DNA from: an uncultured Bacteroidales bacterium
Lineage (GTDB): Bacteria > Bacteroidota > Bacteroidia > Bacteroidales > UBA932
Direction: 5' to 3'
Assembly (NCBI GenBank): GCA_947168065.1
Contig: CAMVKH010000004.1
Coordinates: forward strand, 1-64,000
Length of the DNA stretch: 64,000 bases
The notes beneath the pieces were generated by a model that ran no database searches, had not been told where the DNA came from, and saw only the letters and a list, made by a program, of their open reading frames with translations. A program made the translations under genes and the position numbers. This document shows positions 6,682 to 14,587 of this stretch, piece after piece; within the stretch, counting starts at the first letter, position 1; each line of letters begins with the position of its first letter.

Positions 6682-8049
6682 TTAATGCGCCACGGAAGGA
6701 AGGCTCGGATTGCCCGACGGCGAGACGCTGCGCACAGCGAAGAAATAATTGTCCTTGCTGTAATCGCAGCGGTAGCTGGGTACCATCCGGGAAGGATCTG
6801 CCGTAACTTTGTCGAGGACGATCCATTCCGGCTGGTCGGTCTCGCGGTAAAGGATCTGGTAGGAGGCGTCGTTGTCGAGGCTTCCGTCAGCCTTGCGCAC
6901 AGGGTCCCAGGTCAGTACGGTATGATTCTCCAACTCGCGCGCATTGGCGATGCGTACGTTCCCGGGACGGGCCGGCGCCAGTGCCAGGTTCATCACCGAA
7001 GCGAGATTGATCTGGATGTTGCGGGTCAGATACGGGATGTCCACGCCGGAAATCAGGTCTCCGTAGGCAATGCCTCCTTCCGTGCGGATATCCTGATGCG
7101 TGCGGTCGTAATTCTCACAGTACTCGCTCATCCGAACGGCCGTAAAACCTTCCCGAAGGAACGAGGAATGATCCCCGCCCCTGCCGTAACGGTCGTTCCG
7201 GTAGATGAGTTTCACTTCCTGGTCGGGCACATAGGTACGGGCCGTTTCCTTGACGTAGCGGGCCAGCTGACGCGGGTCGCTGTCAACGCCGGTGCGGCTT
7301 TCCGAAAAGAGGCGGACCTTGTGGTCCTCGCGAAGCCCCGTTCCGCTTGCTTCGGCATTTCCGATCATGTCGTTGTTGATCATCGCCTCGATCGGCCAAC
7401 CTTCTGACTTCGCCCGGGCAGCCAGGAAACGGGAGCCGTCGAGGCCTTGTTCTTCACCGGAGACGAACAGGCAGCGGACGGTCTGTTCGAGCGGGATTTC
7501 AGAGAGGATGCGGACCACTTCGAGCAGGCAGGCCAGACCACTGCCGTCGTCGTTGGCACCCGGAGCAAAAGAAGTGGAGTCCATCACGTCGGCCACGCGC
7601 GTGTCGATGTGGGCCGAGAGCAGGATCTCCCGCTCGCCTTTCGTGCCGGGAATCGTCACCATCACCTCGGGTACGGTCGTTACACGGTCATACCGCCCGC
7701 CATTCCCGCCCACCGGATAATGGATCACTTCAACCTGCAGTGCCGGACGCTTGCCTTCTGCCCGTTTCGCCCAGGTCTCGCAACGATTGACGAGATAAGC
7801 AACGGCTGCACCGATTCCTTTTTCAGGACTGGACTGGTTACTCAAAGTGTGGCGGGTGTGGAAAGCCACCAGGTCTTCGATGTACAGGGCAATGCTGTCG
7901 GCACTGACGCTGAGTACCGCGTCAGCGATCCGGGAATCCACGTCTGCCGCACCAGATGCTGACGGCTCGGCCGGACGGCAGGAACAGACGGAGAGCAGGC
8001 ACACCGCAAACACGGCGGCCAGGGAGAAGGACGGACGAAGAGGTTTCAT
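6682..8049 (-). CDS. M28-family metallopeptidase lipoprotein
   Basis: 455 residues, start MKPLRPSF. The signal peptide ends in Cys-rich CLLSVCSC, so it is probably a lipoprotein. The M28 aminopeptidase domain (about 40-340) has all zinc ligands: HIDTR, GANDDGSG, the catalytic/bridging pair in GEEQGLDGS, NNDMIG and the late His in GGDHSSF. The last ~95 residues (PARPGNVRIANARELENH...) form a fibronectin III-like domain. Role: periplasmic or surface exopeptidase acting on peptides; exact substrate unknown. Divergent from the DUF389 gene. Confidence 0.85.
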   Translation of the reverse strand: MKPLRPSFSLAAVFAVCLLSVCSCRPAEPSASGAADVDSRIADAVLSVSADSIALYIEDLVAFHTRHTLSNQSSPEKGIGAAVAYLVNRCETWAKRAEGKRPALQVEVIHYPVGGNGGRYDRVTTVPEVMVTIPGTKGEREILLSAHIDTRVADVMDSTSFAPGANDDGSGLACLLEVVRILSEIPLEQTVRCLFVSGEEQGLDGSRFLAARAKSEGWPIEAMINNDMIGNAEASGTGLREDHKVRLFSESRTGVDSDPRQLARYVKETARTYVPDQEVKLIYRNDRYGRGGDHSSFLREGFTAVRMSEYCENYDRTHQDIRTEGGIAYGDLISGVDIPYLTRNIQINLASVMNLALAPARPGNVRIANARELENHTVLTWDPVRKADGSLDNDASYQILYRETDQPEWIVLDKVTADPSRMVPSYRCDYSKDNYFFAVRSVSPSGNPSLPSVAH

Positions 8050-8107
8050 GATGGAATGATTTGTGTACACGAAGATACACATAATCGGTCATTTGCCGAA
8101 TTTTTTA

Positions 8108-8115
8108 TATCTTTG
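8108..8115 (+). promoter_or_regulatory. -7 box TATCTTTG upstream of DUF389 gene
   Basis: Exact TAnnTTTG match, 9 nt before the ATG at 8125, so the mRNA leader would be very short. No clear -33 at the usual spacing. Confidence 0.45.
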
Positions 8116-8124
8116 GCGGTCACC

Positions 8125-9270
8125 ATGAATAGAATAACCCGATATCTGCGCCATATCGTCTATCTGGAAGACGATCTCGACCGGGCCGCCGCCTCGGCCA
8201 GCATCAAGAAGAACATCGCCTTCCGGGGGCCGAACGTCATCATCCTGGCCTGCGCGATCCTTATCGCCTCGGTCGGACTGAACGTCAACTCGATTCCGGT
8301 GATCATCGGCGCAATGCTCATCTCGCCGGTAATGGGGCCGATCCTGGGGTTCGGACTGGGACTTGGCACCAACGATACGGAACTGCTCAAGAACGCCGCC
8401 AAGAATTTTGCCATCATGGTGGCCATCAGCATCATCGTCGCCTCGGTTTATTTTGTGGTCACACCGCTCAGACTGAGCAACCCCACGGAACTGCTGGCCC
8501 GCACCCGGCCCACCATCTACGACGTGCTGATCGCCCTGTTCGGCGGCGTAGCCGGCATGATGGAATTTTCCCGCAAGGAACGAGGCACCGTCATTTCTGG
8601 CGTAGCCATTGCCACGGCCCTCATGCCGCCCCTTTGCACGATCGGTTTCGGCATCGCCTCCCTCAATCCCTCCTACATCTTCGGCGCCGCCTATCTTTTC
8701 CTGATCAACAGCTTTTTCATCGCCCTGTCCACCTTTCTGGTCGTCAAATTCCTGGGCTTCGAAAGCGTGGCCACCGACGATTTCCACCGCAAGCGCAACC
8801 CGCGCGTGGTAGCCGTCGTCCTGGTGCTCATGCTTGTACCCAGCATCATATCGGCCATCGGCACCATCCGGGACAACAACTTCACCACAAGCGCCGAACG
8901 CTTCATCCAGAATAACAAGACCATCGGCGCCACCTACATCTTCGACCACGACATCAACCTCAGCGGCCGCAACCCGACTCTCGACATCTACCTGGCCGGT
9001 GAAGCGCTCGACCATACGGCCAAGCAGGTCCTGCTCAAGAATGCCCTCAGCTACGGCCTCCACAGCGACCAGATCATCTTCCACGAAGAAGCCGCCGTGC
9101 AGACCATCAATAAGAACGAGCTGATCCGCGACCTGAACGAACATTATCTGAAAACCATTCAGGACCTCAACCAGACCATCACGGAGCTGCAGGTGGAACT
9201 GGCCCGCTACAAAGGGGCTGAAAAAGCCGCCGAAAAGGCGGCCGCGGACTCCGCGAAGACCAAACAATAG
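8125..9270 (+). CDS. DUF389 (TIGR00341-like) multi-pass membrane protein
   Basis: 381 residues. Five to six membrane helices in residues 25-240 contain the family motif VIIGAMLISPVMGPILGFGLGLG, the GGVAGMMEFSRKERG loop and VAIATALMPPLCTIGFG. The C-terminal third is soluble, ending in a coiled coil (about 335-381, rich in Glu/Leu/Ala/Lys). Function of the family is unsettled (suggested transport or stress role). The ATG at 8125 starts with MNRITRYLRH just before an amphipathic stretch; an upstream frame extension is not needed. Next gene aroF/aroQ follows after 9 nt, so the two are likely co-transcribed. Confidence 0.8.
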   Translation: MNRITRYLRHIVYLEDDLDRAAASASIKKNIAFRGPNVIILACAILIASVGLNVNSIPVIIGAMLISPVMGPILGFGLGLGTNDTELLKNAAKNFAIMVAISIIVASVYFVVTPLRLSNPTELLARTRPTIYDVLIALFGGVAGMMEFSRKERGTVISGVAIATALMPPLCTIGFGIASLNPSYIFGAAYLFLINSFFIALSTFLVVKFLGFESVATDDFHRKRNPRVVAVVLVLMLVPSIISAIGTIRDNNFTTSAERFIQNNKTIGATYIFDHDINLSGRNPTLDIYLAGEALDHTAKQVLLKNALSYGLHSDQIIFHEEAAVQTINKNELIRDLNEHYLKTIQDLNQTITELQVELARYKGAEKAAEKAAADSAKTKQ

Positions 9271-9279
9271 ACAATTCGC

Positions 9280-10389
9280 ATGGCAGAAAAACTGGATTTG
9301 ATACCTGCATCGGAATGGGGCTTCTTCACACCCCCCGAGCCCATGGTGATCGCGGGGCCCTGCTCCGCTGAAAGCGAGGAGCAGGTACTGGAAACGGCCC
9401 GGGGCCTGGCCTCGTTCGGCATCCACATGTTCCGCGCGGGCATCTGGAAACCCCGCACCCATCCGGGCTGTTTCGAAGGCGTGGGCAAGCGCGGCCTGAA
9501 GTGGCTCCAGAAGGTCCAGCAGGAGTGCGGGATGTTCGTCTGCACCGAAGTGGCCGGCAAGGATCACGTGGAGGCGTGCCTCCAGCACGGCATCGACATG
9601 CTCTGGATCGGCGCCCGCACCACCGCCAATCCGTTCCTGGTCCAGGAGATTGCCGACGCACTGCAGGGAACCGACATCCCCGTGCTGGTGAAGAATCCGA
9701 TCAATCCGGACCTCGACCTGTGGATCGGGGCGCTGGAGCGCCTCAGCCGCGCCGGTATCCGGAAAATGGGCGTGGTGCACCGCGGCTTCTCCGCGATGCG
9801 CTCCATCCCCTACCGCAACAATCCGGGCTGGCGCATCGCCATCGAACTGCGGTCCCGCTATCCGGAACTTCCCTTCTTCGCCGACCCTTCCCATATGGGC
9901 GGAGACCGCCGCTATATCCTGGAACTGAGCCAGCGGGCCATGGACCTGGGTCTGGACGGCCTGATGATCGAGACGCACTGCCATCCGGAATGCGCGTTGA
10001 GCGACGCGCGGCAGCAGCTCACGCCCGAAGAACTCCGTGTGATGCTGGGCGACCGCATCGTCGTACGGGAAGCCGACAGCCAGGAAGCCGACTATCGCAA
10101 GAATATCGGCCAGCTCCGGGCCCGGATCGACGTGATCGACGAGAACCTGATCGCGCTGCTCAAGGCGCGGATGGAAATCTCCCGTATGATCGGCCAGTAC
10201 AAGAAAGAGCACAACATCGCCATCCTGCAGCTCACCCGCTGGGACGAACTGATCGAGGACATGATCCGCAAGGGATGCAACGAGGGAATGGAGGAACGCT
10301 TCCTCCGGGCTGTCTTCAACGACATCCACGAAGAAAGCGTCCGCGTCCAGAACGAAGTGCTCTGGGATAAATCCGAACTTACGGAATAA
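9280..10389 (+). CDS. Bifunctional DAHP synthase / chorismate mutase (type II)
   Basis: 369 residues. Residues 1-265 are a KdsA-like (type I-beta) 3-deoxy-D-arabino-heptulosonate 7-phosphate synthase: VIAGPCSAESEEQ, FRAGIWKPRT, WIGARTT, VKNPINPD, FADPSHMGGDR and IETHCHPE. Residues 275-365 are an AroQ chorismate mutase: LRARIDVIDENLIALLKARMEISRMIGQYKKE and the late RAVFNDIHEESVR. The fusion joins the first step of the shikimate pathway to the branch-point step for Phe/Tyr and lets prephenate/chorismate control DAHP synthesis, as known in other Bacteroidota. Its last 11 bp overlap the convergent serine palmitoyltransferase gene. Confidence 0.93.
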   Translation: MAEKLDLIPASEWGFFTPPEPMVIAGPCSAESEEQVLETARGLASFGIHMFRAGIWKPRTHPGCFEGVGKRGLKWLQKVQQECGMFVCTEVAGKDHVEACLQHGIDMLWIGARTTANPFLVQEIADALQGTDIPVLVKNPINPDLDLWIGALERLSRAGIRKMGVVHRGFSAMRSIPYRNNPGWRIAIELRSRYPELPFFADPSHMGGDRRYILELSQRAMDLGLDGLMIETHCHPECALSDARQQLTPEELRVMLGDRIVVREADSQEADYRKNIGQLRARIDVIDENLIALLKARMEISRMIGQYKKEHNIAILQLTRWDELIEDMIRKGCNEGMEERFLRAVFNDIHEESVRVQNEVLWDKSELTE

Positions 10390-11572
10390 TCTCCAGTTTC
10401 CGGAAAATCTTCGTCAGCTTGTCGATGCCTTCGTCGAGCTGTTCGAAACTGTGCGTGGCCATCAGCGCGAAACGCACGATGACCGAATCCTCCGGAACGG
10501 CCGGCGGGATAACCGGCGTGATGAAGACACCTTCGTCGAGCGCCATCTTCACGGCCGTCAGGCATTTGTTCAGGTCACGGACGAAGAGCGGGATAATCGG
10601 CGACTGGGTGTGGCCGATGTCGAAGCCGCGGGCCTTGAACTCGGCGTGGGCGTGACGGGTCAGCGCCCACAAGTGCTCGAGACGTTCCGGTTCGGAGAGC
10701 ATGATGTCGATGGCCCGGCTGACCGCCGCGACATTGGCCGGCGGCATGCTGGCGCTGAAAATCAGCGAGCGGGAGTTGTGCTTGAGGAAGTTGATCACCT
10801 CATGGTCGCCGGCGATGAAGCCGCCCAGTGAACCGAACGATTTGGAGAAAGTGCCCATGATCAGATCGACCTTGTCGGTCAGACCGAAATGGTTGGCCGT
10901 ACCGCGGCCGTGGTCGCCCATCACGCCGAGACCGTGTGCATCGTCAATCATCAGCGAGGCATTGTATTTCCCGCAGAGTTCCACCAGTTGCGGAATCGGC
11001 GCGATGTCACCTTCCATCGAATAGACGCCGTCGACCACGATCAGCTTCGGGGCTTCGACCGGAGCCATCTGCATTTTCTTTTCGAGGGCCTCCACGTCGT
11101 TGTGGGGGAATTTCAGCACACGGCTGAAGGAAAGCCGGCTGCCGTCGATGATGCAGGCATGGTCGAGCGCATCGAGGAAAATATAGCCGTCCTTGAATCC
11201 CAGGCATGACACCACGCCCAGATTCACCTGGAAACCCGTGCTGTAGGTCACGGCTTCTTCCTTGCCGACCAGCGCGGCCAGTTTCTCTTCCAGGGCCAGG
11301 TGGATATCGAGGGTTCCGTTCAGGAAACGGGAGCCCGAGCAGCTGGTACCGTATTTCCGGATGGCCTCGATTGCGGCCTCCTTGAGACGGGGGTCGTCGG
11401 AAAGGCCGAGATAGGAGTTCGACCCGAACATCAGGACGTCTTTTCCAGCCATCTTGACGACCGGATCCTGGCCGGATTCAATGGGACGATAATAGGGATA
11501 GATGCCGAGCGCCTTGACTTCGTCGGCAAGGGTATATTCTGCGCAAATCTTGTTCAGCAAGCTATCTTTCAT
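10379..11572 (-). CDS. spt: Serine palmitoyltransferase (alpha-oxoamine synthase)
   Basis: 397 residues of the PLP-dependent alpha-oxoamine synthase family. Key elements: FGSNSYLGLS, YGTSCSGSRFLNGT, DDAHGLGVMG (PLP-ring Asp/His), and the Schiff-base lysine in GTFSKSFGSLGG. The N-terminal YYRPIESGQDPVV and the close overall likeness to Bacteroides enzymes favour serine palmitoyltransferase, which condenses serine and a fatty acyl-CoA/ACP to 3-ketosphinganine for sphingolipid synthesis. 2-amino-3-ketobutyrate CoA ligase (kbl) and BioF are the alternatives within the family. Monocistronic; a -7 box (TACTTTTG on the minus strand, 11596-11603) lies upstream. Confidence 0.83.
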   Translation of the reverse strand: MKDSLLNKICAEYTLADEVKALGIYPYYRPIESGQDPVVKMAGKDVLMFGSNSYLGLSDDPRLKEAAIEAIRKYGTSCSGSRFLNGTLDIHLALEEKLAALVGKEEAVTYSTGFQVNLGVVSCLGFKDGYIFLDALDHACIIDGSRLSFSRVLKFPHNDVEALEKKMQMAPVEAPKLIVVDGVYSMEGDIAPIPQLVELCGKYNASLMIDDAHGLGVMGDHGRGTANHFGLTDKVDLIMGTFSKSFGSLGGFIAGDHEVINFLKHNSRSLIFSASMPPANVAAVSRAIDIMLSEPERLEHLWALTRHAHAEFKARGFDIGHTQSPIIPLFVRDLNKCLTAVKMALDEGVFITPVIPPAVPEDSVIVRFALMATHSFEQLDEGIDKLTKIFRKLEIIP

Positions 11573-11595
11573 CTTTTTCGGATAGAATTAACTCG

Positions 11596-11603
11596 CAAAA
11601 GTA
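11596..11603 (-). promoter_or_regulatory. -7 box TACTTTTG for serine palmitoyltransferase
   Basis: Reads TACTTTTG on the minus strand, 23 nt upstream of the ATG at 11572, matching TAnnTTTG. No clear -33 element. Confidence 0.5.
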
Positions 11604-11621
11604 ACAAAAAAACGCTTTACC

Positions 11622-12182
11622 CTACTTTTTTTTCGCAGCCGCCCTCGCTGCCTTCTTTTCAGCCTTGGCCTTCTTGCGGGCCGCCGATTGGGCTTCCTGC
11701 TGATTCCGGGCCTGCTTGGTGGTGATCAGAATCACGCCGTTTGCTCCCCGGACGCCATAGATCGAGGCGGACGAATCTTTCAGGACGGAAACCGAATACA
11801 CGTCGTACGGATTGATGGATCCCAAGTCTGACTCCATCCCGTCGACCAGGACCAGCGGTGCGGTGGAAGCGTTGATGGAATTCACGCCACGGATCCGTAC
11901 GGAGGAAGGCGTATTGTCAGGGCCCACCTCAACGCCGGCCACGCGACCGCGGAGATAATCGTACATATTGGAATAGACCATCTCTTCTTCCGCGGGTTTG
12001 ACGGAGGATACGGCGTAGGAAAGCTCGCCTTTGGAGGTATTCTCGTAGCCGATGTCGATCATTTCGTCACTCGGGGAAGCGAGCGGTTCACGGGTTGCGC
12101 GCTCCGCCGTACCGCAGGCACCGGTCAGTGCCAGCGAGCAGAAGCAGAGCATCAGGGTAAATAATCTGGACCTGTACTGCAT
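11622..12182 (-). CDS. Orphan TonB-plug-domain lipoprotein
   Basis: 186 residues. Lipoprotein signal (SLALTGAC, Cys near residue 23), then a SusC-type plug domain: SNMYDYLRGRVAGVEV, SSVRIRGVNSINASTAPLVLVDGME, INPYDVYSVSVLKDSSASIYGVRGANGVILITTK. There is no 22-strand barrel after it; instead the protein ends in a Lys/Ala-rich tail (about 150-186, KKAKAEKKAARAAAKKK). Such plug-only proteins are found in Bacteroidales, but their role is not established. They could act as a decoy or regulator of TonB interactions, or be a relic of a receptor. The ATG at 12182 gives the proper signal peptide. Confidence 0.75.
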   Translation of the reverse strand: MQYRSRLFTLMLCFCSLALTGACGTAERATREPLASPSDEMIDIGYENTSKGELSYAVSSVKPAEEEMVYSNMYDYLRGRVAGVEVGPDNTPSSVRIRGVNSINASTAPLVLVDGMESDLGSINPYDVYSVSVLKDSSASIYGVRGANGVILITTKQARNQQEAQSAARKKAKAEKKAARAAAKKK

Positions 12183-12226
12183 AGCAAAATCGATTGGTGA
12201 GACATACAAAGATTGGCATAATTTTG

Positions 12227-12234
12227 TATATTTG
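12227..12234 (+). promoter_or_regulatory. -7 box TATATTTG
   Basis: Perfect TAnnTTTG 25 nt upstream of the lipoprotein ATG at 12260. Confidence 0.6.
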
Positions 12235-12259
12235 CAAGAGAAACTTTTATGTGAAGATT

Positions 12260-12826
12260 ATGCATTTCAAGACATTCAACCTGCTTGCCGTCCTTTTGGC
12301 CGTCCTGTTTCTGAGCAGCTGCGCAGACACTTCCATCAAACGGCAACTCTACGATGACTGGTGGCCCATCCATGCAACGGGCACCTTCGATGACGGCTAC
12401 TTCACCGCCTCCTGGGACAGTGACCTCGGTGCGCGCGGCGGACTGTTCATCACCTTCACCAACAAGACCGATCCGAGCCTCAAGTACGACGACGTCTGGT
12501 ATTTCGACGCCCTCTCCTTCGCCAAAGACCACAAAACCTTCCAATATATCTCCATCCGGAACCTCGACTACGAAACCAGCCGTGCCTTGAAGTATTACAT
12601 CAAGGACAAGAAAATCTACTTCGAAATCAAGAACGAGGCCGGCCGCGGCACTGGTGAGTACGGGGAAGGCAAGGACATCAAGTTCCTGGACGACGACAGG
12701 GTCCTGATCGACGGCGTCACCTACGAACGCTACGAAGCCCACGTACGGCGCCTGGCTGCAGAAAAAGATGCGACCCGACCGCTGATCACGCCCGAAGGCC
12801 GGATCCCGGTCTCCATCTATCAATAA
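12260..12826 (+). CDS. Hypothetical lipoprotein, 188 aa
   Basis: Signal peptide with lipobox LFLSSC (Cys at about 20) and a beta-rich soluble domain with many aromatic residues (DDWWPIHATGTFDDGYFTASW, DDVWYFDALSF). I do not recognise the family. The pattern (short N-terminal greeting strand, repeated W/Y/F, final YERYEAH) resembles lipocalin-like small exported proteins of Bacteroidales, but this is only impression. Own promoter and terminator, so a single-gene unit. The ATG at 12260 is the first with a signal peptide behind it. Confidence 0.7.
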   Translation: MHFKTFNLLAVLLAVLFLSSCADTSIKRQLYDDWWPIHATGTFDDGYFTASWDSDLGARGGLFITFTNKTDPSLKYDDVWYFDALSFAKDHKTFQYISIRNLDYETSRALKYYIKDKKIYFEIKNEAGRGTGEYGEGKDIKFLDDDRVLIDGVTYERYEAHVRRLAAEKDATRPLITPEGRIPVSIYQ

Positions 12827-12834
12827 AAAAAAAA

Positions 12835-12864
12835 GGCGGCTGAATTTTCAGTCGCTTTTTTTTT
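12835..12864. terminator. Bidirectional terminator
   Basis: GCGGCTGA (12836-12843) pairs with TCAGTCGC (12848-12855, one G-T), flanked by an A-run of ten and a T-run of nine. Serves the plus-strand lipoprotein gene and the minus-strand small lipoprotein gene that ends at 12887. Confidence 0.85.
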
Positions 12865-12886
12865 CGCAGTTGTTGCGAGGGGGAAA

Positions 12887-13153
12887 TTACTTCTTGTTGA
12901 TTTCCTTCTTGACTTCCTCGGCGGTTTTCTCTGCGGCATCCTTGGTGGCTTCGGCGGCCTCTTTCACGGCTTCGCCGGCTTCCTTCAGGGCGTCACCCAC
13001 TTTCTGGGCAGCCTCGTCGGAAACTTCATCAACCTTCTCAACGGATTCTTTCACGGCATCCTGCTGAGGAGCGGCTTCAGCCTTCTGCTCGTTCTTGCAG
13101 GAAGCGAAAAGACCCAGGCAAGCAATGATGCTGATGAGTGCAATCTTTTTCAT
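12887..13153 (-). CDS. Small Ala/Glu/Lys-rich helical lipoprotein
   Basis: 88 residues. Lipobox LFASC (Cys near 19), then a highly charged amphipathic helix built from 11-residue-like repeats (AGEAVKEAAEATKDAAEKTAEE) reminiscent of LEA/apolipoprotein-type helices. No enzymatic residues. Likely an outer- or inner-membrane anchored stress/periplasmic coat protein; function unknown. A -7 box TATTTTTG on the minus strand (13184-13191) lies 30 nt upstream. Confidence 0.8.
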   Translation of the reverse strand: MKKIALISIIACLGLFASCKNEQKAEAAPQQDAVKESVEKVDEVSDEAAQKVGDALKEAGEAVKEAAEATKDAAEKTAEEVKKEINKK

Positions 13154-13183
13154 AATACAGATACTTTTAGGTTATTAGCGCGG

Positions 13184-13191
13184 CAAAAATA
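13184..13191 (-). promoter_or_regulatory. -7 box TATTTTTG for small lipoprotein
   Basis: Minus-strand TATTTTTG, matching TAnnTTTG, 30 nt from the ATG at 13153. Back-to-back with the hisS promoter. Confidence 0.5.
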
Positions 13192-13223
13192 GCAACAATC
13201 CGCTCACGTTGGACAAATTATTT

Positions 13224-13231
13224 TAACTTTG
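13224..13231 (+). promoter_or_regulatory. -7 box TAACTTTG for hisS
   Basis: Matches TAnnTTTG, 21 nt before the hisS ATG at 13253. Confidence 0.55.
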
Positions 13232-13252
13232 TGAGTTCAATCCTGCACAAAC

Positions 13253-14563
13253 ATGGCACAGAAACCGTCTATTCCCAAAGGCACCAGAGATTTCGGTCCG
13301 GCCGAAATGGTGGGCCGCAACTATATTTTCAACATCGTCAGAAGCGTTTTCCGCAAATATGGCTACCAGTGCATCGAGACCCCTTCGATGGAGAATCTCA
13401 GCACGCTGCTGGGCAAATACGGCGAGGAGGGAGACAAACTCCTGTTCCGGATCCAGAACAGCGGTGAGAAAGCCGCCCTTGCACCGGAAAAAGGCCTGCG
13501 CTACGACCTGACCGTTCCTTTCGCCCGTTTCGTGGTCCAGCACCAGAACGAGATCGTCTTCCCCTTCAAGCGCTACCAGATCCAGCCGGTCTGGCGCGCC
13601 GACCGTCCGCAGAAAGGCCGCTACCGCGAGTTCTACCAGTGCGACGTCGATGTGATCGGCAGCAAGTCGCTCCTGAACGAACTGGAGCTGGTCCAGATGG
13701 TGGACGACGTTTTCGGACAGATGGGGATCCGCGTGGTCATCAAGCTCAACAACCGGAAGATCCTGGCCGGCCTGGCCGAAGTTTCGGGCCAGCCGGACAA
13801 GCTGGTCGACATCACCGTAGCCATCGACAAGATCGACAAGATCGGACTCGACGCCGTCAAGCAGGAACTTACGGAAAAAGGCCTCACCGAGCAGGCGATT
13901 GCCGTCATCGAGCCCGTCCTGACGCTCTCCGGCACGACCGCTGAGAAGCTGGCCAGGATGCGGGAGCTGCTCGCCGCCTCCGAAACCGGCCTCAAAGGCC
14001 TGGAGGAAATCGGAACGCTCTTCTCCCTGATCGACGGAGCCGGCATCAGCCAGACCGTCGAACTCGACCTTTCGCTGGCGCGCGGCCTGAACTACTATAC
14101 CGGCGCCATTTTCGAAGTCAAGGCACTCGACTTCGCCATCGGCAGCATCTGCGGCGGCGGACGCTACGACGACCTGACCGGTATCTTCGGTCTGCCCAAC
14201 ACCTCGGGCGTGGGCATCAGCTTCGGCGCCGACCGCATTTACGACGTGCTCTGCGGCCTTGATCTCTTCCCGAAAGATGCCGCGGCGGCAGCCACGGTGC
14301 TCTTCACCAATATGGGCGAACGGGAAGTGGCCTACTCGGTACCGGTAGCCGCGGCCCTGCGCAAAGCCGGCTTCGCCTGTGAGATCTATCCCGACTCGGC
14401 CCGCCTCAAGAAACAGTTCGAGTATGCCGACCGGAAGGGCATCCCCTATCTGGCCATCGTGGGCGACCAGGAAGTAGCCGAAGGCACCGTGACGCTCAAG
14501 AACCTGGCCACCGGGGAGCAGCGCCGCGTCGCCAAAGGCGACCTGGCAGCCGCCCTGTCCTAG
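13253..14563 (+). CDS. hisS: Histidyl-tRNA synthetase
   Basis: 436 residues; class II aminoacyl-tRNA synthetase charging tRNA-His. Motif 1 is near [15 protein letters not shown], motif 2 is [14 protein letters not shown], and the histidine-binding signatures are [15 protein letters not shown] and [11 protein letters not shown]. The C-terminal ~90 residues are the anticodon-binding domain ([10 protein letters not shown]...[20 protein letters not shown]). Length and order are standard. Followed after 24 nt by the C69 dipeptidase gene. Confidence 0.95.
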   Translation: MAQKPSIPKGTRDFGPAEMVGRNYIFNIVRSVFRKYGYQCIETPSMENLSTLLGKYGEEGDKLLFRIQNSGEKAALAPEKGLRYDLTVPFARFVVQHQNEIVFPFKRYQIQPVWRADRPQKGRYREFYQCDVDVIGSKSLLNELELVQMVDDVFGQMGIRVVIKLNNRKILAGLAEVSGQPDKLVDITVAIDKIDKIGLDAVKQELTEKGLTEQAIAVIEPVLTLSGTTAEKLARMRELLAASETGLKGLEEIGTLFSLIDGAGISQTVELDLSLARGLNYYTGAIFEVKALDFAIGSICGGGRYDDLTGIFGLPNTSGVGISFGADRIYDVLCGLDLFPKDAAAAATVLFTNMGEREVAYSVPVAAALRKAGFACEIYPDSARLKKQFEYADRKGIPYLAIVGDQEVAEGTVTLKNLATGEQRRVAKGDLAAALS

Positions 14564-14587
14564 CAACAACCCAAAACCGATCATACC

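Noticed and set aside
8089-10329. Very long open frame (over 700 codons) on the minus strand
   Set aside because: It lies opposite the DUF389 and DAHP synthase/chorismate mutase genes and has low-complexity composition (Asp/His/Val/Ala), as expected of an antisense shadow in GC-rich coding DNA.
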